From NCBI RefSeq assembly GCF_002924365.1, contig NZ_PQWB01000032.1, forward strand, positions 63,063 to 127,062: 64,000 nucleotides of DNA, read 5' to 3'. The DNA comes from Chromobacterium alticapitis (GTDB lineage: Bacteria; Pseudomonadota; Gammaproteobacteria; Burkholderiales; Chromobacteriaceae). Shown piece after piece: positions 30,912 through 40,381 of the stretch; position 1 is the stretch's first letter, and the number at the start of each line of letters is the position of its first letter. The notes below the pieces were generated by a model. The model searched no databases. It was not told where the DNA came from and saw nothing but the letters and a program-made list of their open reading frames with translations. The translations under genes were made by a program, and so were the position numbers.

Positions 30912-31808
30912 TCAATCTAGTCCGATCTGCAGAGGTCCGCGCGGCACGCGGCCTAACGACCAGTTGGCCAAGGCCCAGGCCCACACTTCGCTCAGGCCCT
31001 GGCAGTCCTCCGGCGGCGCATGCCCCAGCCGGCTCAGCGCCACACGCAACTGGCGGGCAGCATCCGCGCCGGAAATCGCCGGCGCCAGGGTCTGCTTGGA
31101 TAGCTTCTCGCCCGCGCCATTGGTCAATACCGGCAGATGGCAGTACTCCGGACGGGCCAGACCCAGCGCATCGTAGACCGCCAACTGGCGCGGCGTGGAA
31201 ACCAGCAGATCCGCGCCGCGCACGATATCGGTCATGCCCTGTTCCGCGTCATCCACCACCACCGCCAGCTGATAGGCCCAGAATCCATCCGCTCTCAGCA
31301 AAATGAAATCGCCGATGTCCCGCGCCAGGTCTTGCCGGCAATCGCCCTGCAGCCTGTCATGCGTCGTCCACTCGCCGTCCTCCACCCTGAGCCGCCAGGC
31401 TCGGCCCTCGCGGCCGTCAGGACAACCTTTGCGGCAGGTCCCGGGATAGACATAGCCATCCAGCCCCCGCCGCGCAGTCGCCGCGATCTCCTTGCGCGTG
31501 CAGCAGCAGGCGTAGGCATGACCGGAGGCGATCAACTGCCGCAAGGCCTCGCGATACAGATCATGACGCCGGCTCTGATAGACCACCTCGCCGTCCCACT
31601 CGAAGCCGAACGCCTCCAGCGTGCGCAAAATGGCGTCGGCCGCGCCCGGCATTTCACGCGGCGGATCGAGGTCCTCCATGCGCAGCAGCCATTGGCCGCC
31701 GCGGCTGCGCGCTTCGAGATAACTGCCTACGGCGGTGCTGAGGGAACCCGCGTGCAGCAGGCCGGTGGGACTGGGGGCGAAACGGCCCCGATACGGTGCA
31801 TGGGACAT
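30912..31808 (-). CDS. gluQRS: Glutamyl-Q tRNA(Asp) synthetase
   Basis: A truncated glutamyl-tRNA synthetase paralogue (298 residues) that attaches glutamate to queuosine in tRNA(Asp). It has the catalytic core only: [16 protein letters not shown] with the HIGH-like site, the zinc-ligand cysteines in ACCCTRKEI and YPGTC, and the KLSKQ loop near residue 235. The anticodon-binding domain is absent, which distinguishes it from GltX. It diverges from fdxA with about 90 bases between. Confidence 0.93.
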   Translation of the reverse strand: MSHAPYRGRFAPSPTGLLHAGSLSTAVGSYLEARSRGGQWLLRMEDLDPPREMPGAADAILRTLEAFGFEWDGEVVYQSRRHDLYREALRQLIASGHAYACCCTRKEIAATARRGLDGYVYPGTCRKGCPDGREGRAWRLRVEDGEWTTHDRLQGDCRQDLARDIGDFILLRADGFWAYQLAVVVDDAEQGMTDIVRGADLLVSTPRQLAVYDALGLARPEYCHLPVLTNGAGEKLSKQTLAPAISGADAARQLRVALSRLGHAPPEDCQGLSEVWAWALANWSLGRVPRGPLQIGLD

Positions 31809-31901
31809 CTGAATGAAATGAAGCGAAAAGGCTTGTTCGATGATTTCTGGCTAAAATGACGATTGATCCGAACCCGAGCCAGCCTTAAGAAGGATACAAG
31901 A

Positions 31902-32225
31902 ATGGCCTACGTTGTAACCGATGCCTGTATCAAATGCAAATACACCGACTGCGTCGAGGTATGCCCTGTGGACTGCTTCCACGAGGGGCCGAACTTCCTG
32001 GCGATAGACCCCGACGAGTGCATAGACTGCTCGCTATGCGTGGCTGAATGCCCTGTCGGCGCCATCTACCCGGAAGACGATGTGCCCAAGGGCCAGGAAG
32101 CCTTCATTCAGCTAAACGCCGACCTGGCCAAGAACTGGCCCGGCATAGTGAGCCGCATCGACCCGCCAGCGGACCACGCCGACTGGGCCGAAGTCAAAGA
32201 CAAGCTGCGCTTTCTAGAACGCTAG
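31902..32225 (+). CDS. fdxA: Seven-iron ferredoxin
   Basis: A 107-residue FdxA-type ferredoxin binding one 3Fe-4S and one 4Fe-4S cluster. Cysteines lie in [18 protein letters not shown] and [12 protein letters not shown], and the C-terminal extension (about residues 60-107) is typical of the 7Fe group. The start at 31902 ([12 protein letters not shown]) has AAGGA at good spacing; the longer upstream frame is not family-like. It probably serves as a general electron carrier. Confidence 0.95.
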   Translation: MAYVVTDACIKCKYTDCVEVCPVDCFHEGPNFLAIDPDECIDCSLCVAECPVGAIYPEDDVPKGQEAFIQLNADLAKNWPGIVSRIDPPADHADWAEVKDKLRFLER

Positions 32226-32299
32226 CAAGCGCGCGGCGTCGCCTCCGCCAGAAGAAAGAATTGGCCAGCCGCCGCGCCGCAGGGCGCGGCCAGCCATCG

Positions 32300-32614
32300 T
32301 CAACCGGCCTGCCTAATCGTAAACATCTTGTTGAAGCAAGCGATCTCGAATACCTGCATCACCGCCTCGTGGCAGTTGATCAGCACCATGGTCTTCTTCT
32401 GCGCCGCGGCGCGTTCCTTGAGCAGCAGCAGCATGCCCAGCGCCGAGCTGTCCAGAAACGGCACTTGGTCAAAGTCGACGCGGATTTCCTGCACCGCGCC
32501 GTTGTCCAGCAACTCCTGGCTCGCCTGGCGAAAATCCTTGTGCAGATTGAAATCGAACTGCCCAATCAACATCATCGTGCCGACATTCCCCTCGACTCTC
32601 ACAATCGGTCTCAT
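32300..32614 (-). CDS. STAS-domain protein (anti-anti-sigma type)
   Basis: A 104-residue single-domain STAS protein. The conserved phosphorylatable serine region reads PFLDSSALGMLLLL (about residue 55). Such proteins switch partners with HPK-type kinases or anti-sigma factors. It lies 51 bases behind a soluble histidine kinase gene on the same strand, with GAGGGG upstream of its ATG, and the pair diverges from the chemotaxis operon. That context suggests a role in flagellar or biofilm control similar to HsbA, but this is inference. Confidence 0.82.
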   Translation of the reverse strand: MRPIVRVEGNVGTMMLIGQFDFNLHKDFRQASQELLDNGAVQEIRVDFDQVPFLDSSALGMLLLLKERAAAQKKTMVLINCHEAVMQVFEIACFNKMFTIRQAG

Positions 32615-32665
32615 CGCAGCCCCTCGTCTTTCCTGGATTGATTCGCTGACAAACGGCGCGGACGA

Positions 32666-33820
32666 TCAGCCCGCCCGCGGCAATTTCAACTCGAAGCAGG
32701 CGCCGCCCGATGCCTTGTTGTAACACCGGACATCGCCCCCCAACTCTTCCGCCACCTTCTTCACGATAGCCAAGCCCAGGCCAGTACCGCCAGGCCGCGA
32801 CGTGAAAAACGGTTCGAAAATCCTGTCCATGACAGACGGATCCACGCCTGGGCCGTCATCCTCCACCTGAAACAAAACGGCCTGCGCATCATCCAGCACC
32901 CGCAAGGCGATCTGCCCGCCCGACGGCGTGAATTGCAAGGCGTTTTCCAGCAGATTGATCAAAGCCCCCTGTAAAGCCTTGCGATCCACCAAAACCGTTA
33001 TGGCAGAAACCGCATGCGGATTGCAATCGAAATGTACGCCCTTGTCATGGCACTGCGGCGCCATCACCGCGCAGACATCCTCCAGCAAAGACGCCGGCTC
33101 CGCGTCCTCCAGCGAGGATACCTGCCCCCTGACAAAGCCGAGCATGTTTTGTATCAAGCCCTCCAGCGCCCGCATTCTGGCCAGGCTTTTGTCGACGAAA
33201 CGCGCCCTATCCTCGGGTCTGGGAATATCCTGCTTCAAGTTGGCGGTGTACAACATTGCGCTCGCCAGCGGCGTGCGCAGCTGATGCGCCAGCGAGGCCG
33301 CCATGCTGCCCATTGAGGCCAGTTTTTGCTGCCTGGCCAGCTCGCTGGTCAACTGATGCAGGCGCGACACATCGTGAATAAGCACAATTCGCCCGCCTGA
33401 TGCCGGCAAATCCTGATACTGCAGCGTCAACCTGCGCGCGCCCTCCTCCTCCGCCGAGGCGTAGGTATCATCTGCCTCGCACCGTTGCAGCTTTTCCAGC
33501 GCGTCGCTCCAAGACTCACCAATATAACAACCGCTTAGCAAGGACTCCGCAGCCAGGTTCTGCGCGATCACCTCGCCCAGATTGGACAGTTCCACCACGC
33601 CCGCAGGCAACACTTTCAACAATAATCCCAGCCTCTCAGCCAACGCGGCGTTCTCGTCTCGTTGTTTTCGCAACTGGTTGTTCGCCTCGTCCAATTGCGC
33701 ATTCAACACGTTAACCTGAACCTCAAGTTGTCTATATGCATCAATGAGTTGGCTGGAAACCGCGTTGAACTGTTCGAATGCCGCCTCCAGCTGTTGCTGA
33801 TCGTTCAGGCTTGAAACCAT
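32666..33820 (-). CDS. Soluble sensor histidine kinase, FleS-like
   Basis: A kinase of about 384 residues without membrane segments. An N-terminal coiled coil (about residues 10-75) precedes a PAS-like region (LKVLPAGVVELSNLGEVIAQN). The HisKA box is ASLAHQLRTPLASAMLY, and the ATPase domain has the N box (NLLENALQFTP), DDGPGVD, the F box EPFFTSRPGGTGLGLAIV, all intact. Architecture and the H box resemble FleS, which works with FleR on flagellar genes, but no response regulator follows; instead comes a STAS gene. An ATG at 33820 is chosen over an in-frame GTG at 33856, which has no ribosome site. Confidence 0.85.
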   Translation of the reverse strand: MVSSLNDQQQLEAAFEQFNAVSSQLIDAYRQLEVQVNVLNAQLDEANNQLRKQRDENAALAERLGLLLKVLPAGVVELSNLGEVIAQNLAAESLLSGCYIGESWSDALEKLQRCEADDTYASAEEEGARRLTLQYQDLPASGGRIVLIHDVSRLHQLTSELARQQKLASMGSMAASLAHQLRTPLASAMLYTANLKQDIPRPEDRARFVDKSLARMRALEGLIQNMLGFVRGQVSSLEDAEPASLLEDVCAVMAPQCHDKGVHFDCNPHAVSAITVLVDRKALQGALINLLENALQFTPSGGQIALRVLDDAQAVLFQVEDDGPGVDPSVMDRIFEPFFTSRPGGTGLGLAIVKKVAEELGGDVRCYNKASGGACFELKLPRAG

Positions 33821-33998
33821 AGCTGCCGCCGCCTCACTGTCATTTGTAAAAACCACTTAAACGGTATGATAATGACCAATCTACGGTGAGCCAACTTGCG
33901 ACGGGAGCGGCTGCAAGCAAAAAAAACCGGGAAAAACTCATATCTGGGCGTATAAAGGGAAGTAGTGCGCCATTCCAAAAGATGCTGCGGAGGTTTTT

Positions 33999-34952
33999 GT
34001 GTCAGAGCTTCTCAAAAAAATCGACGCCAGAACCAAACTGGCAGGCACCAACAAGCTGGAAATCCTGCTTTTCTCTCTGGGGCATGATCAGCGTACCGGC
34101 CGCAAAGAGGTGTTCGGTATCAATGTGTTCAAGGTCCGCGAGGTAATGCGCACGCCGGAGATCACTTCGGCGCCGGAAATGCCTTCCTCCGTAGAAGGGA
34201 TGGTCAGCCTGCGCGGCGCGCTGGTCCCGGTGATAGACCTGGCCAAATACGCCGGCATCGTCACTAGCAATCGTCCCGAAATCATGATCGTGACCGAGTA
34301 CAACGGCCACACTCAGGGCTTTCTGGTCGAGGCTGTCGATACCATCCTGCGCCTGGATTGGTCCGCCATGCGCGTGCCGCCCGACATGATCACCAACCGC
34401 ATGGCAGGCCTGGTGACGGCCGTCACCGAGCTGGATAACGGCACGCTGGTGATGATGATGGACGTGGAGAAAGTGCTGGCGGAAACCAGCGTCATCGACG
34501 ATGGCCACAGCTTCATCAACATCGAGCCAGTCAAGGAAGACCGGCGCATCTTCTTCGCCGACGACAGCGCCGTGGCGCGCAAGCAGATCGAGCGCACGCT
34601 GGAGGCGATGAACATCCGCTACAGCTACGCCATCAACGGCATGCGCGGCTGGGAAGACCTGCAGAAAATGGCCCAGCAGGCCGAGGCGACCGGCCGCAGG
34701 CTGTGCGACGAACTGCACCTGGTACTGACCGACGTGGAAATGCCGGAAATGGACGGCTACATGCTGACCAAGATGATCAAGAGCGATCCGCGCTTCGCCG
34801 GCATCCCCGTGCTCATGCATTCGTCGCTGTCCGGCTCGTCCAACCAGAAGCTAGGCGAATCGGTGGGCGTGGACTCCTACGTTTCCAAGTTCGAGCCGCA
34901 AAAGCTGGCCAGCAAGCTGCGCCAGATGCTGAAGCTGGAACCCAGCAACTAA
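33999..34952 (+). CDS. cheV: Chemotaxis protein CheV (first copy)
   Basis: A 317-residue hybrid adaptor: a CheW domain (about 1-165; VFGINVFKVREVMRTPEIT, GMVSLRGALVPVIDL) followed by a receiver domain (about 180-310; FFADDSAVARKQIERT, VLTDVEMPEMDGYML with the phosphorylated Asp, LMHSSLSG). It couples receptors to CheA and adapts by phosphorylation. It starts with GTG at 33999 behind GGAGG. It heads the operon cheV-cheV-cheY-cheZ-cheA. Confidence 0.95.
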   Translation: MSELLKKIDARTKLAGTNKLEILLFSLGHDQRTGRKEVFGINVFKVREVMRTPEITSAPEMPSSVEGMVSLRGALVPVIDLAKYAGIVTSNRPEIMIVTEYNGHTQGFLVEAVDTILRLDWSAMRVPPDMITNRMAGLVTAVTELDNGTLVMMMDVEKVLAETSVIDDGHSFINIEPVKEDRRIFFADDSAVARKQIERTLEAMNIRYSYAINGMRGWEDLQKMAQQAEATGRRLCDELHLVLTDVEMPEMDGYMLTKMIKSDPRFAGIPVLMHSSLSGSSNQKLGESVGVDSYVSKFEPQKLASKLRQMLKLEPSN

Positions 34953-34991
34953 TCACGGCCTTTTAAGAAATCAAGGGATAGGGATCACGAC

Positions 34992-35933
34992 ATGCCTAGC
35001 ACCGACGCCTCCTTGCTCGCCAGTGTGGACGCCAGGACCAAGCTGGCCGGCTCCAACAAAATGGAAATCCTGCTGTTCTCGCTGGGGACGCGTGAGACAT
35101 TCGGCATCAACGTATTCAAGGTACGCGAAGTTTCGCAGACGCCGGCCATCACCAAGGCGCCCAATATGCCGTTCGGCGTCGAAGGCGTGCTGTCGTTGCG
35201 CGGCAACATCATTCCGGTGATCTCGCTGGCCAAATTCATCGGCTATCAGAACGCCGGGAACAAGTTCGACACGATGATCGTGACCGAGTTCAACAAGAGC
35301 ACCCAGGCCTTCCTGGTAGACTCGGTGGATCGCATCATCCGCGTGGACTGGGACAAGGTGCGCGCGCCGGAAAACATCATGGCGGCCGCCGGCACCAACC
35401 AGAACCTGATCACCGCCGTCACCGAGCTGGAAAACGGCAAACTGGTGTCCATTCTTGACGTGGAACAGATCCTGGCCAGCGTCGTCGGCGAACCTCGCCT
35501 GCCGGACGTGCCTACCGCCCAACTGGAAAGCGATCAGTACATTTTCTTCGTCGACGACTCCGTGGTGGCCCGCAAGGAAATCACCGGCGTGCTGGAAAAA
35601 ATGGGCATCAAGTTCCAGCAGGCGACCAATGGCCGGGAAGCATGGGATCGCCTGCAGGTGCTCGCCGGACGCAACTGGGTCGATGGCGAGTGTCTGCACG
35701 ACTACCTGAAAATCATTCTGGTCGATGCCGAAATGCCGGAAATGGACGGCTACGTCCTGACCAAACTCATCAAGTCCGATCAACGCTTCAAGGGCATCCC
35801 GGTTATCATGCACTCGTCCTTGTCATCCAACGCCAACCGCGCCATGGGTTCCAGCGTAGGCGTGGATTCCTATGTCGCAAAGTTCGATCCGGGCGTGCTG
35901 GCCGAAACTTTGATTCCATTCCTGCAAAGGTAG
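34992..35933 (+). CDS. cheV: Chemotaxis protein CheV (second copy)
   Basis: A second CheW-receiver protein of 313 residues, closely alike to its upstream neighbour from the first residues onward (DARTKLAGSNKMEILLFSLG), including EVSQTPAITKAPNMP, GVLSLRGNIIPVISL and VDAEMPEMDGYVLTK with the receiver Asp. The pair looks like a tandem duplication that has diverged. It starts 39 bases behind the first copy. With no CheW gene visible here, the two CheV proteins may be the main adaptors for this CheA. Confidence 0.95.
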   Translation: MPSTDASLLASVDARTKLAGSNKMEILLFSLGTRETFGINVFKVREVSQTPAITKAPNMPFGVEGVLSLRGNIIPVISLAKFIGYQNAGNKFDTMIVTEFNKSTQAFLVDSVDRIIRVDWDKVRAPENIMAAAGTNQNLITAVTELENGKLVSILDVEQILASVVGEPRLPDVPTAQLESDQYIFFVDDSVVARKEITGVLEKMGIKFQQATNGREAWDRLQVLAGRNWVDGECLHDYLKIILVDAEMPEMDGYVLTKLIKSDQRFKGIPVIMHSSLSSNANRAMGSSVGVDSYVAKFDPGVLAETLIPFLQR

Positions 35934-35984
35934 TCGCTACAATGTCTGCCTTGATCGAACATAGATAATTCAGGATATACCTCG

Positions 35985-36380
35985 ATGTCAGACAAGAATA
36001 TGCGATTTCTGGTCGTGGACGACTTCTCCACCATGCGCAGAATCGTTCGCAACCTGTTGAAAGAGTTGGGGTTTACCAACGTGGACGAGGCCGAAGACGG
36101 CCAGGTCGCCTTGCACAAACTGAAAACCCAGCACTTTGACTTTATCGTTTCCGACTGGAACATGCCCAATATGACGGGCATCGAGTTACTCAAGGCAGTA
36201 CGGGCAGATCCTCAGCTGAAGCATCTCCCGTTCATGATGGTGACTGCGGAGGCCAAGCGCGAAAACATCATAGAAGCCGCCATGGCAGGCGCCAGCGGCT
36301 ATATCGTGAAGCCTTTCACCGCCGCCACCATGGAAGAGAAGATGAACAAGATCTTCCAGAACATGAACAAACCAGCCTGA
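35985..36380 (+). CDS. cheY: Chemotaxis response regulator CheY
   Basis: A single receiver domain of 131 residues that binds the flagellar switch when phosphorylated. It has the acidic pair in [13 protein letters not shown], the phosphorylated Asp in [13 protein letters not shown], the Thr in [11 protein letters not shown] and the Lys in GYIVKPFTA, all conserved as in E. coli CheY. It is followed by cheZ, its phosphatase. Confidence 0.97.
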   Translation: MSDKNMRFLVVDDFSTMRRIVRNLLKELGFTNVDEAEDGQVALHKLKTQHFDFIVSDWNMPNMTGIELLKAVRADPQLKHLPFMMVTAEAKRENIIEAAMAGASGYIVKPFTAATMEEKMNKIFQNMNKPA

Positions 36381-36425
36381 GCACCAGAACAAGACCGCCC
36401 GCGTCAGCATTGAGGAGGATAGAAC

Positions 36426-37175
36426 GTGCCCGACCATATTTTGGAGAATGGAGACTCGCCGGAGCTTGAAGCCCTGTTCGAAAGCATCTCCCGCCAACAT
36501 CAGCAGGAAGAGGAAGTCGCCGCGGCGCCAGTCGCCGAACAGATGATGGCCGCGCCGGGCGCGGAACCGACCCCTACTACGATGTACGAACAGATCGGCC
36601 AATTGACTCGCAAAATGCACGATGCCTTGCGCGACCTCGGTTACGACAAATCGCTGGAGAAAGTGGCCGAAGCCATTCCGGACGCCAAGGACAGGCTGTC
36701 CTACATCGCCTCGCTGACGGAAAGCTCGGCCGAGCGCGTGCTGAACGCCACCGACATCGCTAAACCATTTCAGGACGCGCTGGAAAACCAGGCCAATGCC
36801 TTGAGCGAGCGCTGGGAAAAGTTGTACGCGAATCTGTTGAGCGTGGAAGAATTCAAGATGCTGGCCGCAGAAACCCGCCAGTATCTGAAGGAAGTACCGA
36901 GTCAGACCCAGGCCACCAACACCCAGCTGCTGGAAATCGTCATGGCTCAGGATTTCCAGGACCTGACCGGCCAGGTCATCAAAAAAATGATGGGCATGGT
37001 CAAGATTCTGGAAACCGAGCTGGTGCACTTTCTGATCGAGTTTTCCCCGGACAACAAGAAGGGCGAGTTGAACAGCAGCTTGCTCAACGGCCCGGTGATC
37101 AATCCGGAAGGCAAAGCCGACGTGGTCACCAGCCAGCAGCAAGTAGACGACCTGCTGGAAAGCCTGGGTTTCTAA
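36426..37175 (+). CDS. cheZ: CheY-phosphate phosphatase CheZ
   Basis: A 249-residue mostly helical protein. The catalytic glutamine lies in MAQDFQDLTGQVIKK (about residue 180), and the C-terminal amphipathic helix QVDDLLESLGF is the CheY-P docking peptide. It starts with GTG at 36426 behind GAGGA. An acidic, glutamate-rich N-terminus precedes the coiled core. It ends CheY signalling and lies between cheY and cheA. Confidence 0.95.
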   Translation: MPDHILENGDSPELEALFESISRQHQQEEEVAAAPVAEQMMAAPGAEPTPTTMYEQIGQLTRKMHDALRDLGYDKSLEKVAEAIPDAKDRLSYIASLTESSAERVLNATDIAKPFQDALENQANALSERWEKLYANLLSVEEFKMLAAETRQYLKEVPSQTQATNTQLLEIVMAQDFQDLTGQVIKKMMGMVKILETELVHFLIEFSPDNKKGELNSSLLNGPVINPEGKADVVTSQQQVDDLLESLGF

Positions 37176-37221
37176 GAGATACGCAAGCAAGACAACGCAC
37201 GATGAAGCGTGGGGTGGAAAA

Positions 37222-39111
37222 ATGAGCGAATTTGGCGGCATGGAAGAGTTGCTTCAGGACTTCCTGATGGAGTCCACCGACCTCCTGTCCGATGTGGACA
37301 ATAAACTGGTCGAGCTGGAAAAGCGCCCGGAAGACAAGGCTCTGCTCAATGACATTTTCCGCGGTTTCCATACCATCAAGGGCGGCGCTGGTTTTCTCAA
37401 CGTCATCCCCATGGTCAATCTGTGCCATCGCACTGAAAATCTGTTCGACAAGCTGCGCAACGGCGAAATGCATATCACGCCGGAAGTGATGGACGTCATC
37501 CTCGATGCCACAGGCATCGTTCGTGACATGTTCGGCACTCTGAGCCAGGGCCTGATGCCGGGAGACGCCGATTCGCGCACGCTATCGGCGCTTGATGCCG
37601 CGCTGGCGGGCCAACCGCTGGTGGCCGAAGCCACGGCTCACCACACTCACGCCCCGGCAGCCGCCGCAACCGCGGCGCCGGCTGGCAATGGTCCAGACTG
37701 GAACCAGCTGTATCAGGCAGTCGCCCCCGCAGCCACTGCCGCCGCTCCGGCGCCTGCCGCTCCCGCCAGCGCGGCGCCCGCGCCGCAACCGGCCGCCCTG
37801 GCTCCAAGCGCGCCTCGCGCGGAGGCTCCCGCGCCCGTGCCGGCTCCAGCCAAGGCCCCGCCCCCGTCCAAACCAGCTGGCGGCCCGGTTGCCAGCGGCC
37901 CGCAGGAAAACACCATACGCATAGACACCGTGCGCCTGGACATGGTGCTGAACCTGTCCGGCGAGATCGGGCTGACCAAAAACCGTCTAACCACGCTGCG
38001 CACGGAAATCCTGCAGGGCAATCGCGACACCAATACGCTGCGCTCGCTGGACGAAGCCATCAGCCAGCTTGACCTGCTAGTCGGCGACCTGCAAAACGCG
38101 GTGATGAAGACGCGCATGCAGCCTATCGGCCGCCTGTTCCAGAAATACCCGCGCTTGGCGCGCGACCTGGCCCGGCAACTGGGCAAGGAAGTCGAACTGG
38201 TGCTGTCCGGCGAAGAGACGGAACTCGACAAGACCATGATCGAGGACTTGAACGATCCGCTGGTCCACTTGGTTCGCAACGCGGTCGATCACGGCATTGA
38301 GTCCCCGGAAGACCGTATCGCCTCCGGCAAAAAGCCGCAGGCGCTGGTGCAGCTGACCGCCGAGCAGGTGGGCGATCACATCCTGATCGAGATCACCGAC
38401 GACGGCAAGGGCATGAACCCGGACGCCCTGCGCCGCAAGGCCATAGAGAAGGGCCTGATCGACCAGGAAACCGCCAATACGCTTGACGAGAAGCAGTGCC
38501 TGCAGTTGATCTTCCTGCCCGGCTTCTCGACCAAGGACCAGATTTCCAGCGTGTCCGGCCGCGGCGTCGGCATGGACGTGGTGCGCACCAACATCCAGAA
38601 ACTGAACGGCCGCATCGATATCAACTCGGTAGCCGGCGAAGGCACCCGCATCAGCATCTCGCTGCCGCTGACCCTCGCCATCCTGCCGGTGCTGGTCGTG
38701 CGCGCCTGCAATCAACCGTTCGCCGTGCCGCTGGCCATGGTGCGGGAAATCATCACCATCGACGGCAACGCGATCCAGGAGGTCTCGGGCCGCCCCACCA
38801 TCGTGGTGCGCGACGAGATCCTGCCGCTGAAGACGCTGGCCGGACTGCTGGGCTGGGAACCTACCCAGAAGCCCTACTTCGGCGTGCTGATGCAATCTGC
38901 GGAAAAATCCTTCATCCTCGCGATCGACTCCTTCGTCGGCCGCGACGACGTAGTGATCAAACCGCTGCAGAACATCCGCCCCAAGGGCGTGGCCGGTGCC
39001 ACGCTGTCCGGCGACGGGTCCGTCGTGCTCGTGCTCGACATGGAGGATTTGCTGACCTCCAGCGAGGGCAACAACGTGCAAACACGGACAACGGATATGA
39101 TTGCCTCCTAA
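37222..39111 (+). CDS. cheA: Chemotaxis histidine kinase CheA, P2-less
   Basis: A 629-residue kinase. The HPt domain (about 1-110) holds the phosphorylated histidine in GFHTIKGGAGF. An Ala/Pro-rich linker (about 135-225) takes the place of the usual P2 CheY-docking domain. Then come P3 dimerisation (MVLNLSGEIGLTKNRL), the P4 ATPase (HLVRNAVDHGIE, DDGKGM, FSTKDQISSVSGRGVGMDVV) and the CheW-like P5 (LAILPVLVVRACNQPFAVPL). The ATPase boxes look intact. It is the fifth gene of the operon, 46 bases behind cheZ, and is followed closely by an EAL-HDOD gene. Confidence 0.95.
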   Translation: MSEFGGMEELLQDFLMESTDLLSDVDNKLVELEKRPEDKALLNDIFRGFHTIKGGAGFLNVIPMVNLCHRTENLFDKLRNGEMHITPEVMDVILDATGIVRDMFGTLSQGLMPGDADSRTLSALDAALAGQPLVAEATAHHTHAPAAAATAAPAGNGPDWNQLYQAVAPAATAAAPAPAAPASAAPAPQPAALAPSAPRAEAPAPVPAPAKAPPPSKPAGGPVASGPQENTIRIDTVRLDMVLNLSGEIGLTKNRLTTLRTEILQGNRDTNTLRSLDEAISQLDLLVGDLQNAVMKTRMQPIGRLFQKYPRLARDLARQLGKEVELVLSGEETELDKTMIEDLNDPLVHLVRNAVDHGIESPEDRIASGKKPQALVQLTAEQVGDHILIEITDDGKGMNPDALRRKAIEKGLIDQETANTLDEKQCLQLIFLPGFSTKDQISSVSGRGVGMDVVRTNIQKLNGRIDINSVAGEGTRISISLPLTLAILPVLVVRACNQPFAVPLAMVREIITIDGNAIQEVSGRPTIVVRDEILPLKTLAGLLGWEPTQKPYFGVLMQSAEKSFILAIDSFVGRDDVVIKPLQNIRPKGVAGATLSGDGSVVLVLDMEDLLTSSEGNNVQTRTTDMIAS

Positions 39112-39126
39112 ACCCAGGGTGCAAGA

Positions 39127-40350
39127 ATGACCTCCAACACCGCCTTCATAGGACGGCAGCCGGTCTTGAACCGCAACCAGCAGCTCATAGGTTATGAGCT
39201 GCTTTTTCGTCCCAGCAGCGATGCCCTCGGCGTCGGCAAGCACAGCGAGCTGCAAGCCGACACCGATGTGCTGGTCAATACGCTGAACAATATGGGCACC
39301 AGTTGGCTGATAGGCAACAAGCTGGCCTTCATCAATGTCGGCGAGGCGATGTTGAACAGCGAATTCCTGGAACTGTTGCCGCCTCGCCGCATCATCCTGG
39401 ACTTGTCGCCGCGCATCGCGCCCAGCAATGAATTGCTGTCGCGCGCGCGTCATCTGCGCTCCATGGGTTTTGGCATCGCGCTGGATGACTTCAACTTTGA
39501 ATCCCCGGCCGCTGCGTTTCTGGAGCTGGCAAACTACGTCAAACTGGACATACAAAGCCAGGATGCCACCCGCTTCCAGATGCAGGCGGCGCGCCTGCGC
39601 AGCTATCCCTTGATCCGCATCGCCGAGCGCGTGGAAACCCATGCCCAGTTCCATCTGTGCAAGGAGCTCGGCATGGACGGCTTCCAGGGCTATTACTTCG
39701 CCAAGCCGGAAACGCTGGCGGCCAAGGTCATCCATCCCGCGTTCAGCAACACGCTGGAGCTGCTGAACCTGCTGCGCCTGGACGCCGATATCCGCGACAT
39801 CGAGCAGGTGCTCAAGCGCGATGTGGCGCTGTCGTACAAGCTGCTGCGCTATGTCAACTCGGCCGCGGCCGGGCTCAACACCGCCATTAGCTCGTTCTCG
39901 CATGCGGTGACCGTGCTGGGCTACCAAAAGCTCTACCGCTGGCTGACTCTGCTGCTGGTCACTGCCTCTGACGACAACAACGCCCCGCCCGCCCTGCAGA
40001 AAACCGCCATTACCCGCGGCCGCTTCATGGAGTTGCTGGGCATGGCGCTGGGCGAGCGCCACGACTTCAATGACAACCTGTTCATCGTGGGCCTGTTCAG
40101 CCTGTTGGACGTGCTGTTCGACATGCCGATGGACAAGATCATCGAGCATCTGCAACTGCCCACGCCAGTGTCCGACGCCCTACTGCATGACCGCGGCGCG
40201 ATGAGCCATTATCTGAAACTGGCGCGCGCCTGCGAGGATGGCAAGCTGGATGGCGTTCCTCAGTTATGCGCGCAATTGGGACTTTCTTCCGAGCAATTGA
40301 ACGAAGCCCACATCTCCGCGCTCGCCTGGGTGGAGGAACTGGGCTTATAA
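39127..40350 (+). CDS. Degenerate EAL plus HDOD domain protein
   Basis: A 407-residue regulator. The N-terminal EAL-like domain (about 1-200) keeps the fold but has lost catalytic residues: the signature reads GYELLFRP, and the loop is DDFNFESP instead of DDFGTGYS. The HDOD domain follows (about 200-405; LSYKLLRYVNSAAAG). Such proteins act as c-di-GMP-independent regulators of motility, as with Vibrio CdgJ. It begins 15 bases behind cheA, so it is very likely part of the chemotaxis operon. Confidence 0.88.
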   Translation: MTSNTAFIGRQPVLNRNQQLIGYELLFRPSSDALGVGKHSELQADTDVLVNTLNNMGTSWLIGNKLAFINVGEAMLNSEFLELLPPRRIILDLSPRIAPSNELLSRARHLRSMGFGIALDDFNFESPAAAFLELANYVKLDIQSQDATRFQMQAARLRSYPLIRIAERVETHAQFHLCKELGMDGFQGYYFAKPETLAAKVIHPAFSNTLELLNLLRLDADIRDIEQVLKRDVALSYKLLRYVNSAAAGLNTAISSFSHAVTVLGYQKLYRWLTLLLVTASDDNNAPPALQKTAITRGRFMELLGMALGERHDFNDNLFIVGLFSLLDVLFDMPMDKIIEHLQLPTPVSDALLHDRGAMSHYLKLARACEDGKLDGVPQLCAQLGLSSEQLNEAHISALAWVEELGL

Positions 40351-40381
40351 TTCCCAACCCTGCAAGGTTGTAGCAAGCCCA

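Noticed and set aside
38077-40155. Long open frame on the minus strand across cheA and the EAL-HDOD gene
   Set aside because: It spans two real genes and their junction in antisense, without any recognisable domain or ribosome site.
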